Assembly (NCBI GenBank): GCA_003139095.1
Contig: PLHW01000071.1
Span: forward strand, 21,553 to 85,552
Direction: 5' to 3'
Length of the DNA stretch: 64,000 nucleotides
From: Acidobacteriaceae bacterium
Lineage (GTDB): Bacteria; Acidobacteriota; Terriglobia; Terriglobales; Acidobacteriaceae
In this document: in pieces, positions 1 to 7,451 of the stretch
Layout of the letters: the number at the start of each line of letters is the position of its first letter
Numbering within the stretch: the first letter of the stretch is position 1
Notes under the pieces: generated by a model
The model's input: the letters and a program-made list of their open reading frames with translations, nothing else
Databases searched by the model: none
What the model was told of the DNA's origin: nothing
Made by a program: the position numbers and the translations under genes

Positions 1-1791
1 GTCATACTCTCCCGCCCACCCCGCTCCCGCATCGTCCAGTAGCGCCAATGCCGCAATCTCGCAGTCGGCCGACGTTCGCGGCGCTGGAATCCCAACATGC
101 CGCACTCCGCTCCGTACACCGTCGTCCGCTCCGTTCTGGTTCGCTTGAATGCTTTGCGAGTTCATAACTCGGGCGGCAGCCTGTCCACTGCTTCGGTAAG
201 TCACCTCAATCGTCTCGTTGGCCGCCGGAACATACTCGGGATAAAACTGCAGCGTGGGCGTGTTCGATATCCTGCACTCGGCCCCCTCCAGCAGCGTTCC
301 CGCTTGTACCGTTACCGTGGCTTCCTGCGGTAAAGTCGTTCTCACCAGCGCGTCGATCGCTAGATAGATATAAGTGAAGGCTACCGAGCATTGCATGTCT
401 TCGACGTTCATCAACGCGTAAGTGCAAAACCCGGGCGCATTACTGATCACGTCGTCGTACAGCACGGTCGCCGGAGCAATCTCCGTCACTGGATTCGCTG
501 GGTCAATGTCGTGAACCTGAAGCCCCACTCGCACATCGCAGGGGATCGCCCCGCCGCCTCGCGCATTTCCGCTCGGGTGCGCCGACGAGTGAAATACTTG
601 TTGCATCCGATAAATCGCCGTCGGATTCAGATAAGTCGTAAAAACGTAATGATGTCCCGCCTGCGTCGTCAGCGGCGTGCCTTTCACGGCCCCGCCTACC
701 AGCGCCTGGATGCTGCAATTCCCTCCCGATGGCGTGACTCGAAATCCTGCGACGCAGTTTGCGATTTCCACAGCCCCGTTGTAAAGCCCACCAATCACGC
801 CGTTCGACGCGGCGTCAAAGACAACATCGCCATGCTCTAGAACCGTCGAGCCGCCGAGTTCTACCTCTTCCACGAACTCCAGACAGGTCTGTCCGTCATT
901 ACCTGTCCCCCCTGCCACATCTAACATTCCTCCGCTCACCGTGAACACATTCGCAGGACCGCTAATTACCCAGTGAGTCGGGTCCAATTCGGTATATTCC
1001 TCATCCAGTATCGTCCGGTTGTAGGCGGCTATCTCATCCTTCCGCGTAAACGGAATCTGTGATAGGTAGAACAGGGAAGTGTATCCATCCCCCACGAAGT
1101 AGTCCTTAACATGTGCCTGTGGTTCTAACTGCCCAAACACCGTCAAGTCATTAGTCAACCGGTTTACCGTCTTGAGTTGAAGGCCGTCGGGAGAGAAGAG
1201 AGGGTCGCCCTCTGCCAGTGAATAAGTATTCTGCGCAAGTGGAGTAAAGAATAACTTCCCCGCGTCGTCCCGATAACTGCATCGCGCGGCCAGCGCGATT
1301 TCCGTCGCCGATTCCACCCATGACTTCGCCGGATCGACGCTGAAGTACGGAATGACATCTCCCGCCTCCACTCCCGACAAGTCAAACCAGTCTGGCATCG
1401 CGTCGAGCGTTAACTGCCGGAACGCCCCTCCCGCGGTCTGCGCAACAAAAGGTGGCTCTGTGGACGGAAACTTCTCGTCCAGCACCATCGCGTCGCTGAG
1501 CGCCGTGATCTCATTGCGATACTGCGCGCCCTCATTACCCCATCCGATGTATTGACAAGATGGCGCGGCCGTCAGATATCCCGCAAATAAGTTGCTGCCA
1601 TCCCGCCGAACCAATAAGACTCGTGCTCCACCAATCGGAGGCATGAAGCCCTTCCCGTCTCCAATTAGATTAAGGGTGAGCGTCGACGGCTTATTCAGCC
1701 TGCGCGCAATGATCACGCCGGCCGTCATATCGACGAATGCGGTGCGGTCCTGTGGCCCACGTCCATCAAGATTGTCGATCAGCAATTTCAT
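1..1791 (-). CDS. Phage baseplate/tail hub-like protein, C-terminus beyond window
   Basis: An open frame of 597 codons runs from an ATG at 1791 to the left edge with no stop, so the 3' end is missing. The first 50 residues (MKLLIDNLDGRGPQ, then a Thr-Leu-Thr-Leu-Asn strand and GDGKGF) and the later 'ADCEIAALALLDDAG' helix resemble the gp27-like hub domains of siphophage minor tail proteins. The middle holds a jelly-roll-like stretch (about residues 290-400). It is the last visible gene of the structural module, downstream of the tube candidate, where a hub is expected. The start is not certain: the only purine-rich SD-like stretch lies about 24 nt upstream of the ATG. The large overlapping plus-strand frames are shadows. 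The assignment rests on position and fold-like features, not on a recognised catalytic motif. Confidence 0.6.
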   Translation of the reverse strand, partial: MKLLIDNLDGRGPQDRTAFVDMTAGVIIARRLNKPSTLTLNLIGDGKGFMPPIGGARVLLVRRDGSNLFAGYLTAAPSCQYIGWGNEGAQYRNEITALSDAMVLDEKFPSTEPPFVAQTAGGAFRQLTLDAMPDWFDLSGVEAGDVIPYFSVDPAKSWVESATEIALAARCSYRDDAGKLFFTPLAQNTYSLAEGDPLFSPDGLQLKTVNRLTNDLTVFGQLEPQAHVKDYFVGDGYTSLFYLSQIPFTRKDEIAAYNRTILDEEYTELDPTHWVISGPANVFTVSGGMLDVAGGTGNDGQTCLEFVEEVELGGSTVLEHGDVVFDAASNGVIGGLYNGAVEIANCVAGFRVTPSGGNCSIQALVGGAVKGTPLTTQAGHHYVFTTYLNPTAIYRMQQVFHSSAHPSGNARGGGAIPCDVRVGLQVHDIDPANPVTEIAPATVLYDDVISNAPGFCTYALMNVEDMQCSVAFTYIYLAIDALVRTTLPQEATVTVQAGTLLEGAECRISNTPTLQFYPEYVPAANETIEVTYRSSGQAAARVMNSQSIQANQNGADDGVRSGVRHVGIPAPRTSADCEIAALALLDDAGAGWAGEYD

Positions 1792-1822
1792 AATTAGGTC
1801 CAGACACCTATGCTTCTCCGCC

Positions 1823-1939
1823 TTACAAACTGCAGAACTGGCCCTTTCGCAATCTATTTTGTCGACCTGTTGATCTCGGCTTTTCTCTGGCCTCGAGCCT
1901 TTGCGCCCAACCCGTAGCCGTTAACTCCTGCTCGTTCAC
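1823..1939 (-). CDS. Possible 38-aa small protein between tail genes
   Basis: A GTG-initiated frame of 38 codons starts 21 nt after the tube gene stop. It is preceded by AGGAG with 6 nt spacing, the best ribosome binding site in this gap, and ends 31 nt before the hub gene. The product begins MNEQELTATGWAQRLEAR and is strongly basic and hydrophilic at its end. Position between tube and hub could suit a small tail assembly protein, but no family is recognised and the frame could be fortuitous. Confidence 0.3.
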   Translation of the reverse strand: MNEQELTATGWAQRLEAREKPRSTGRQNRLRKGQFCSL

Positions 1940-1959
1940 CGCTCACTCCTGACCTGACG

Positions 1960-2937
1960 TTAGTACAAGTCCGCCGCCGCCGCCGGAAAGTAACTCCGAT
2001 AACACAACACTATTGCGGCGTCATTCCCGTCCGTCGTCGGCAGGGCCGCGAATGCCGCCGGCAGAGTTATCTCCTCGATAGGCTTCTGAATCTGTACCAA
2101 CCCCTCTCGTGGCCACGCTGGTTTCGGGGTGCATGGACTTAGCAGCGGATAGTAGAAGCACACGCGCCCGCCCGACTCTTCCTCCATCACAAACAGCCCC
2201 GACCACCTTTGCAGGAACGATCCCCCGTCGCGATCCACGAATGCAATCACGTTCTGCACGGCTGCGCCCGCCGCCGGTACACCTCCCGGAAGCGCCTGGG
2301 CCAGAATCAATGACGTGCTGGTAATCTCCGCCACGCGTCCTACGTTGAACGTAACTCGCCGTACATAATTCGCATCCTGTTTTACGTCTTCCGGGCTTGT
2401 GACGTATGCCGCCGCAATCCCCGTGCCCACATATCCGATCTGCTGCGCATAATCTACGTCGCACGCCACAACGCGCCCGGTCCCGAATCCCGGGACTGCC
2501 GCCGCGCCGATCACTAACTCCTCTGCCGTTGATCCCGCAAGCAACGGCACCGCCGCGATTGGCGCTCCGCCCGACCCCGCGGGCGCCGCGCCCGCCGCCG
2601 TCGCCAGCGCATTCATGTGTTCCGCGCCGCCCGCTAGCGCCATCTGTAACTTTCCCCAATCCCGAAACTCGAACTCCACCCGCGCTCCCAATCCCCGTCG
2701 CGCCTGTCCCGTCACCGCTCCCGCCACTCCTCCGGGCAGTGCTTCGATCTGCGTCGTGCTGGTTCGCGCAAAGTTCTCGATCCATCCCAGGTCGATCCAC
2801 GGCGCCGGCGGCGCGTCCAACTCAAACCCCGCGCTCTGCGATGGGTCGAAAATCGCCGTCGGCCCGTTCACCGGGTCCACCGGCGCAAAATACGCGCGCG
2901 TCTTCCTCGCGACCGGTCGTAATCCTGTTCGTGTCAT
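1960..2937 (-). CDS. Phage tail tube/major tail protein candidate
   Basis: 325 aa from ATG 2937. The frame is open further upstream to 3285, but that extension lies over the preceding gene; the ATG at 2937 overlaps the upstream stop as ATGA, which fixes the start. The protein is rich in small residues and beta strands (GRVVACDVDYAQQIGYVGTG, FVDRDGGSFLQRWSGLFVME) and has two proline-rich acidic stretches, as in siphophage tube proteins. It sits between the tail-terminator candidate and the hub. No signature motif is recognised, so the function comes from gene order, size and composition. Confidence 0.5.
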   Translation of the reverse strand: MTRTGLRPVARKTRAYFAPVDPVNGPTAIFDPSQSAGFELDAPPAPWIDLGWIENFARTSTTQIEALPGGVAGAVTGQARRGLGARVEFEFRDWGKLQMALAGGAEHMNALATAAGAAPAGSGGAPIAAVPLLAGSTAEELVIGAAAVPGFGTGRVVACDVDYAQQIGYVGTGIAAAYVTSPEDVKQDANYVRRVTFNVGRVAEITSTSLILAQALPGGVPAAGAAVQNVIAFVDRDGGSFLQRWSGLFVMEEESGGRVCFYYPLLSPCTPKPAWPREGLVQIQKPIEEITLPAAFAALPTTDGNDAAIVLCYRSYFPAAAADLY

Positions 2938-3452
2938 GCTCCCGCTTTCGGCAAAAAGAAGTAAACTTTCAACTGCGCGTAATGCGCGATCCGTGCCGTT
3001 CCTGCGCTCCACTCCTGCTTCGCGATCGGCGTTTCTCCGGGATCGTTCCCCAACTCCGGCGCCGTCCAGAAAATTCCCGACCCTAAGTCCGCGCTCGGAC
3101 TCTGGCTGTAGTCCATCATCTCGGCATGCGGCGGATCGCAGATTTGCAGAAGCTCCGCGTCCATTTCCGCCAACACGCGCCCCCGGTCTACTCCTGTCCC
3201 GCCGCTCCCCTCGCTCGCGTACCAGATTCCGCACTCGATTCCCAGCATCGGCCGCGTGCTCTCCGCAATCAGTACTTCGCCCCAATCGACGTAAAACACC
3301 CCTGGCTGTGCTTCATTGAATCGCGGTTCCATGTTTTCCCGCACCACGATTGCCGGAATCGTTACGCCGTCCATCACCATCGTCCGCCCGGGGTTGAGTG
3401 CGCTCAGTCGCTCCCGCAGCGCCACATAAAAACTGTCCTTTGCTGCCTGCAT
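2934..3452 (-). CDS. Phage tail completion/terminator-like protein
   Basis: 172 aa from ATG 3452, preceded by AGGAG at 5 nt spacing (a longer frame to 3611 only adds sequence overlapping the upstream gene). It begins MQAAKDSFYVALRERLSAL and contains a central strand region (GVFYVDWGEVLIAE) and a C-terminal YAQLKVYFFLP strand. Size, N-terminal helix followed by beta strands, and position between the head-tail joining genes and the tube gene match tail terminator proteins. It is translationally coupled to the next gene through an ATGA overlap. Functional call by context. Confidence 0.45.
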   Translation of the reverse strand: MQAAKDSFYVALRERLSALNPGRTMVMDGVTIPAIVVRENMEPRFNEAQPGVFYVDWGEVLIAESTRPMLGIECGIWYASEGSGGTGVDRGRVLAEMDAELLQICDPPHAEMMDYSQSPSADLGSGIFWTAPELGNDPGETPIAKQEWSAGTARIAHYAQLKVYFFLPKAGA

Positions 3453-3520
3453 ATAGCTCCTGCTTCCGTAACCCACAAAACTAAGTCGACGAAACCGTAG
3501 CCAACTAAGTGCTCTTCGTT

Positions 3521-3550
3521 GATAGCTGACGGCTGATATCTGACGGCTGC
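3521..3550. repeat. Short tandem repeat, 'agctgacggctgata' family
   Basis: The 100-bp gap between two tail genes contains two imperfect copies of 'gatagctgacggct' ending 3 bp before a stop codon read on the minus strand. The same word family occurs inside mnmG at about 55990-56033. Confidence 0.6.
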
Positions 3551-3552
3551 AT

Positions 3553-3957
3553 TTACGCCACCGCCAGCACTCGATACAAATAAGCCACGCCCCCAAACCG
3601 CTCCACCACAAATCCCTCGATGTGAAACATGTCTCCCTGGTACACGATCCCCAGCGCTGTCTCGAACAGCACGTCCGCCGACGCCACGTTTCTCTGGCTC
3701 ACCTGCGGCGCCATCGCCGAGCGGCCCGCCAGTAGCTCAATCCGCCGCCTCGGCCCGTTACTCTCGGTCGTCAGCTCCCGGACCACCACCGGCGCGATCG
3801 CCGCCTGCTCTACACCCGGATCTACCAGCCCTAGTTCCGCCACCGCATCGCCCGGCATCCCCGCCGCCGCAAACAGCATCACCACCTCGGTGCCGCCCAG
3901 GCTCCTCAACAGCGAGTCGGTTGCCCGCGCTGCCGCACATCCCGATATCCCGGTCAT
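3553..3957 (-). CDS. Phage head-tail joining protein
   Basis: 134 aa from ATG 3957, one base after the upstream stop (TGA C ATG), so the two are translated together. The frame is open to 4011 but that part overlaps the upstream gene. The protein has a short N-terminal part (MTGISGCAAARATDSLLRSL), a central basic segment (GPRRRIELLAGRS) and a C-terminal strand pair (FVVERFGGVAYLYRVLAVA) as in gp10/gp9-type joining proteins. Its place directly after the connector gene supports the assignment. No unique motif seen. Confidence 0.5.
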   Translation of the reverse strand: MTGISGCAAARATDSLLRSLGGTEVVMLFAAAGMPGDAVAELGLVDPGVEQAAIAPVVVRELTTESNGPRRRIELLAGRSAMAPQVSQRNVASADVLFETALGIVYQGDMFHIEGFVVERFGGVAYLYRVLAVA

Positions 3958-3958
3958 G

Positions 3959-4582
3959 TCATCCCACCTTCTGCGCCACATAAGGCGCAAGCAGCTCCCG
4001 CACCGTGTCATCTAACAGGGTGTCGGCGAAGTACCAAAGCTGCATGTTATTCATCACGCCCTTCTTCACGTTCAGCCCCGGCGTCGCCTGCGCGTTCTTC
4101 GCAATCTGCGCGCACGCCACCTTCACCGCATCCGGAAATGTCGCCCATCCCGCGGTATACACAATTTCCAATTCATCGAACGCGAACGACAACGCATTGA
4201 GCGGCAGCGTCACTTCTCCCGTATCCCCGAAGTAATCTAGGTCCGCCACGTTCAAGTCCAGCCACGATCCCGGGATCCCAAACGCCAGCGCGACATTCCA
4301 CGACAGCTCGTCCTCCGCCCATTCCCCGCGTCTTGGCACCGCATACCGTGCCCGCGCCGAAACGATTGCCGACGTCGCCGGCGCCACCGCCGTCAGCGGC
4401 AGATATGTCAGCCGCACCGGTCTCTGTCCGTCTGTCCGCAAGCGCTCGGTGTACTGGTTCGCCGCGAGCGTCGCCCTCCGGCAATGCGAATCTACGATTG
4501 CCGACGCCCCCGTTATCCACGCAACGTCAGTCGTCGCTTCAAGCCCGTACAGTTCATATTCCGATGGCTGCAAGTAATTCAT
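3959..4582 (-). CDS. Phage head-tail connector (gp6-like)
   Basis: 207 aa. It starts MNYLQPSEYELYGLEATTDV; the first helix-rich 40 residues and the ELEIVYTAGWATFPDAVK segment (about 135-155) are typical of the gp6/gp15 connector family, in which 'YTAGy...P.dvk.A...l' precedes C-terminal helices. It sits immediately downstream of the major capsid gene and is coupled to the joining protein that follows. It would form the ring between portal and tail. Confidence 0.65.
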   Translation of the reverse strand: MNYLQPSEYELYGLEATTDVAWITGASAIVDSHCRRATLAANQYTERLRTDGQRPVRLTYLPLTAVAPATSAIVSARARYAVPRRGEWAEDELSWNVALAFGIPGSWLDLNVADLDYFGDTGEVTLPLNALSFAFDELEIVYTAGWATFPDAVKVACAQIAKNAQATPGLNVKKGVMNNMQLWYFADTLLDDTVRELLAPYVAQKVG

Positions 4583-4749
4583 TTCTTATAACCTCTCCAC
4601 GACCTTTGACTGCCTGCACCTTGACCGAGCGGAGTAAGTGAACTCGCCCTCCCTAACTCTCTAGCTTTGACTCAAAGCTCGCCCGGCATCGCCGGGTTAC
4701 CTCCGCCCTCTGCGGACTTCTCTTCCATATCGGCACCACCAGGAAAGTC

Positions 4750-4789
4750 GCCCGGTTCTCAGTCCAAAACTCAGAACTGGGAACCGGGC
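4750..4789. repeat. Inverted repeat in the gap before the capsid stop
   Basis: GCCCGGTTC and GAACCGGGC arms enclose a 22-bp loop that itself has CAGT/ACTG arms. It lies just 3' of the capsid gene (minus strand) in the 219-bp gap, so it may act as a transcript end or stability hairpin, although no T tract follows. Confidence 0.45.
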
Positions 4790-4801
4790 ACGGAGAACGA
4801 A

Positions 4802-5773
4802 CTACCGTGTTACTTTCACTTCAAAGTGGGCGTACGACGCGCCCTTCACCACCGGTGCCCCAAACTTCACCACCACGCTCTGCGTCATCAGCGAGCTCGG
4901 CAGCCCCAGCTTGAACACTCGCGGATTCGGATCCGTCAGCCAGTGATACTCGATCAGGTCTTCCGTCACGATGTACGCCGGCAATGTCGCGGTCCCGCTT
5001 CCTGGCGTTCCCGTGTACGGCAGCGCCCACTCCGGAATCAGCGGTAAGTCGCCCGCCTGCGTGCTCAGCGTCTTTACGGTCAGTCCGCCGGTGATCTGCG
5101 TGGTCGTCATCACCACGTTGAACTCCGCCTTCATCTCCCGGTCGATCAGGTCCAGCAGCACCGGGTTCGCATAGATCGCGGTCGGCCGCACTTCAAACGA
5201 AGAACTCGAAACCATCTCCGCAATCGTGCTCTTGATTCCGTCCACGATGCTTGATGTCAGCCCGATGTTCGTCGTGTTCCCGCCGGCCTCAATCTGCCCG
5301 ATCACGCCGAAATACTGCGGGGTCGTCGGATTGCTCAGCGAAGTGTCGTTCCCGTTCCACAGCGCCACATCGTGCGTCCGCATCAGGCCTTCCACCGAGT
5401 CCGTCAGGTCTTTCGCCTGTAAGTACGCGAACTGGCTTTCTTGGCTCGTTACCTCAATGTCGAACAGGTTGTAGTTGATCTGCGACACCAGTGCCTTCAG
5501 CGGAACGCTCCGCTCCACCCGCGTCGGCGCCTGCAACGTCGGCTGAATGTTTCGTGGATCCACGAACGCCTGCGCCGCGCTCGGCGAGGCGATCGCTGTT
5601 TCCTCGAAAAACCGCGACGGATGCCCGGTTGCCGGAACCTGCTTGATCCGCTGCCCAAACACGCCGCGCCGACGCACGATGTCAAAAATTTCCGTTTGAT
5701 ACCGGTTGATTTCAATGGCGCCCGGCCCAAGAAAGTCCGCCGCCGCATGCAAATCCAAGAAATTCGCCTTCAT
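4802..5773 (-). CDS. Major capsid protein (HK97-fold type)
   Basis: 323 aa. The N-terminus (MKANFLDLHAAADFLGPGA) leads into a region rich in 'FVDPRNIQPTLQAPTRVERS', then 'YNLFDIEVTSQESQFAYLQA' and the 'VRPTAIYANPVLLDLIDREM' P-domain helix, and ends 'YAHFEVKVTR'. Phage structural genes before and after it in canonical order (protease, scaffold, capsid, connector) make this the shell protein. It is set off from the scaffold gene by a strong terminator at 5891-5920 and has its own 110-bp leader, which would allow separate, high expression. Length is within the family's usual range. Confidence 0.75.
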   Translation of the reverse strand: MKANFLDLHAAADFLGPGAIEINRYQTEIFDIVRRRGVFGQRIKQVPATGHPSRFFEETAIASPSAAQAFVDPRNIQPTLQAPTRVERSVPLKALVSQINYNLFDIEVTSQESQFAYLQAKDLTDSVEGLMRTHDVALWNGNDTSLSNPTTPQYFGVIGQIEAGGNTTNIGLTSSIVDGIKSTIAEMVSSSSFEVRPTAIYANPVLLDLIDREMKAEFNVVMTTTQITGGLTVKTLSTQAGDLPLIPEWALPYTGTPGSGTATLPAYIVTEDLIEYHWLTDPNPRVFKLGLPSSLMTQSVVVKFGAPVVKGASYAHFEVKVTR

Positions 5774-5890
5774 GTCATCTCCTCAATTGAGTTGTTGTTG
5801 CTCTGCCTTCTTCTCCCGCCGAGATCCTCGAACGCGGGGTAGTGCAACCTGATCCCACGTGCTCGTCGCCGGCTTCCAATGCTCGCCGTC

Positions 5891-5920
5891 AAAATAAAAA
5901 GGGCGCGATCCCCGCGCCCT
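5891..5920 (-). terminator. Rho-independent terminator after the scaffold gene
   Basis: On the minus strand a GGGCGCGGGGATCGCGCCC hairpin is followed by TTTTTATTTT. It ends the protease-scaffold transcript just before the capsid gene. Confidence 0.8.
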
Positions 5921-5928
5921 CATGCCTA

Positions 5929-5954
5929 TCGACCAACCACTAACGACCAGCGAC
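5929..5954. repeat. 'gtcgttag/ggtcgttg' tandem repeat at scaffold 3' end
   Basis: Read on the minus strand, the scaffold stop codon is followed directly by heptamer-like units (gtcgctg gtcgtta gtggttg gtcga). The same family follows the stops at 14111 and 42971 and lies inside mnmG and selD. Confidence 0.6.
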
Positions 5955-6413
5955 TTACTCGATCATCCCCGCACGCGCTAACTCCGTTTTTACTGCGACC
6001 CGCTGCTCCACGCTCAACGCAGCCAGCGTCCTGTTCAGCACTGCCGGATCGATCTTTTCTCCCTCGATTTCATTCTTCGCAATCAACGCGGCCACCACCG
6101 GGGACAGTGTCTTCCGCGCCATCCTTGCGGCCTGCGCCTTCAGGTCCGCATTCGATTTCTCGAGCTCGGCCACTCGCTGACTCAATTCCGAGGCCGCCAG
6201 GTCCGCCGCCGCTCTCGACTCACCCGCCGCCTCCAACTTCTGCCGCTCCGTTTGCGCGATCGACTCCTCCACCGCCGCCACGATTCGGTCCACTTTTGCG
6301 TTCAGCATCTCCTGCTGCGCGTCCAACTTGCTCAGCACTCGATCCAGACTCTCCGAAGCCGCGGCCAATCGCTCTGCCGCCGCCACCATCTGATTCACCA
6401 TCTCTTCATTCAT
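5955..6413 (-). CDS. Capsid scaffolding-like coiled-coil protein
   Basis: 152 aa from ATG 6413, chosen because GGAGG lies 6 nt upstream; the frame is open to 6461. Nearly the whole chain is helical: an Ala/Glu/Lys-rich coiled coil (about residues 8-100) with heptad leucines, then a compact C-terminal segment (LNRTLAALSVEQRVAVKTE). Charge-rich coiled coils between protease and capsid are characteristic of scaffolding proteins, which guide procapsid assembly and are removed on maturation. No sequence family recognised, so the call rests on composition and gene order. Confidence 0.6.
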   Translation of the reverse strand: MNEEMVNQMVAAAERLAAASESLDRVLSKLDAQQEMLNAKVDRIVAAVEESIAQTERQKLEAAGESRAAADLAASELSQRVAELEKSNADLKAQAARMARKTLSPVVAALIAKNEIEGEKIDPAVLNRTLAALSVEQRVAVKTELARAGMIE

Positions 6414-6564
6414 CCTCATCCTCCATAAGTTGGACCGCTCATTGCCGGTCAAAGTCGTCATAACCCCGCCGCTAGTACTCGCCGTATCACTTACGAAACC
6501 ACATTTTGCCTTTTCCCTTTACCCGCGCCTTTGCCGGCCGGGGATACCGCGTCCACCCCCGTCG

Positions 6565-7311
6565 TCAAAGTCCTTCCTTGCCCACTGTGACGCCCGGCGC
6601 TGCGTCTACCAACTCAATCCATGTCGACATATATGCGGCCTTATCCCTCCGCAGCACTGCCGCGCCCGTGAATGTAACTCGATTTAAAACCCACACCGCT
6701 GCCTGAATATCCTCTACCAGCGCGTCCGCGATCTCATACGACATCCCTAATCCTGTCCCCGCGGCCCCCTCCTGTGTGGCGCGAAGACCGCGGTCCCCAG
6801 CGCGCCCGCTTTTGGCGTGATGGGGTGGAACGCTCGTGTCCGCGCGGCATAGCCCGAACCGCGAGCCCTTGCCCGTGGCAATTGCATCCGCGGTCTTATC
6901 CGACGCCCGAGCCGCCCCTAGGCGACGGCCAACCGCTCCACTCAATCCCGTCTTTGGCGGCGTCGCGCTTCTCCCAATCTCCTCCACCATCTCCGGAAAG
7001 TCCCGTCCATATAGGTACCCTCCTACCTCGATCTCCCGTCCCACTATCTCCGCGCTCGTAATCACTCCAATCTTCCGGCGCGTATCGTGTCCATCTAGCC
7101 TGGGAGAATAGTCCAACCCCATCCCCAGCAACGACGGAATCGCCTCCTCTGCCGCCCTTCGCGCAAGTATCACCCGATGCCCCCGCGCTCCTGCGGGCGC
7201 CTTATCGGACGGCGAGTCCACCACGGTCAACACTCCCCGGAACGCCACACGATTCGGATGTCCGGCCACCGCCGGCATCCGAATCGCCATCGACTCCAAT
7301 GAAATCCCCAT
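6565..7311 (-). CDS. Prohead/capsid maturation protease-like protein
   Basis: 248 aa from ATG 7311 (AGGTGG about 10 nt upstream); the frame extends to 7404 without support. Residues 60-120 contain GLDYSPRLDGHDTRRKIGVI followed by an EIVGREIEVGGYLYGRDF strand, the His-containing core seen in capsid proteases, and residues 185-225 contain SYEIADALVEDIQAAVW and FTGAAVLRRDKAAY, matching the C-terminal strand region of such enzymes. Residues about 135-179 are low-complexity and Arg/Pro-rich and coincide with a dispersed repeat, so the central region seems interrupted in frame; activity may be affected. Located between portal and scaffold. Confidence 0.6.
   Translation of the reverse strand: MGISLESMAIRMPAVAGHPNRVAFRGVLTVVDSPSDKAPAGARGHRVILARRAAEEAIPSLLGMGLDYSPRLDGHDTRRKIGVITSAEIVGREIEVGGYLYGRDFPEMVEEIGRSATPPKTGLSGAVGRRLGAARASDKTADAIATGKGSRFGLCRADTSVPPHHAKSGRAGDRGLRATQEGAAGTGLGMSYEIADALVEDIQAAVWVLNRVTFTGAAVLRRDKAAYMSTWIELVDAAPGVTVGKEGL
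6775..6905. repeat. GC-rich dispersed repeat inserted in the protease gene
   Basis: Contains minus-strand 'GCGTTCCACCCCATCACGCC' and flanking GC-rich sequence resembling the elements at 8217-8290 and 9817-9860. It stays open in the protease frame but encodes an atypical Arg/Gly/Pro-rich segment. Confidence 0.45.
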
Positions 7312-7418
7312 TCCGATATCCCACCTATTCGAACAACTGACTTTCGAACTTCTGACCAGAATCCGACACGTTCGACCGCGCCGTCGTCGACCTCTAACAG
7401 TCAACGCCTTGGCTTTTA

Positions 7419-7451
7419 CTACTTACTTCTAACTTCCGACTTCTAACTTCC
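7419..7451. repeat. 'acttctaacttc' tandem repeat at portal 3' end
   Basis: Four imperfect units of 'ttacttctaacttcc'. On the minus strand the units read GGAAGTTAGAAGT and the TAG inside the first unit is the portal stop codon. Same family at 9078-9114 and 60660-60727. Confidence 0.65.

Noticed and set aside
2938..3285. N-terminal extension of the tail tube candidate
   Set aside because: The extra codons lie over the upstream tail gene and look out of frame; the ATGA overlap gives a better start.
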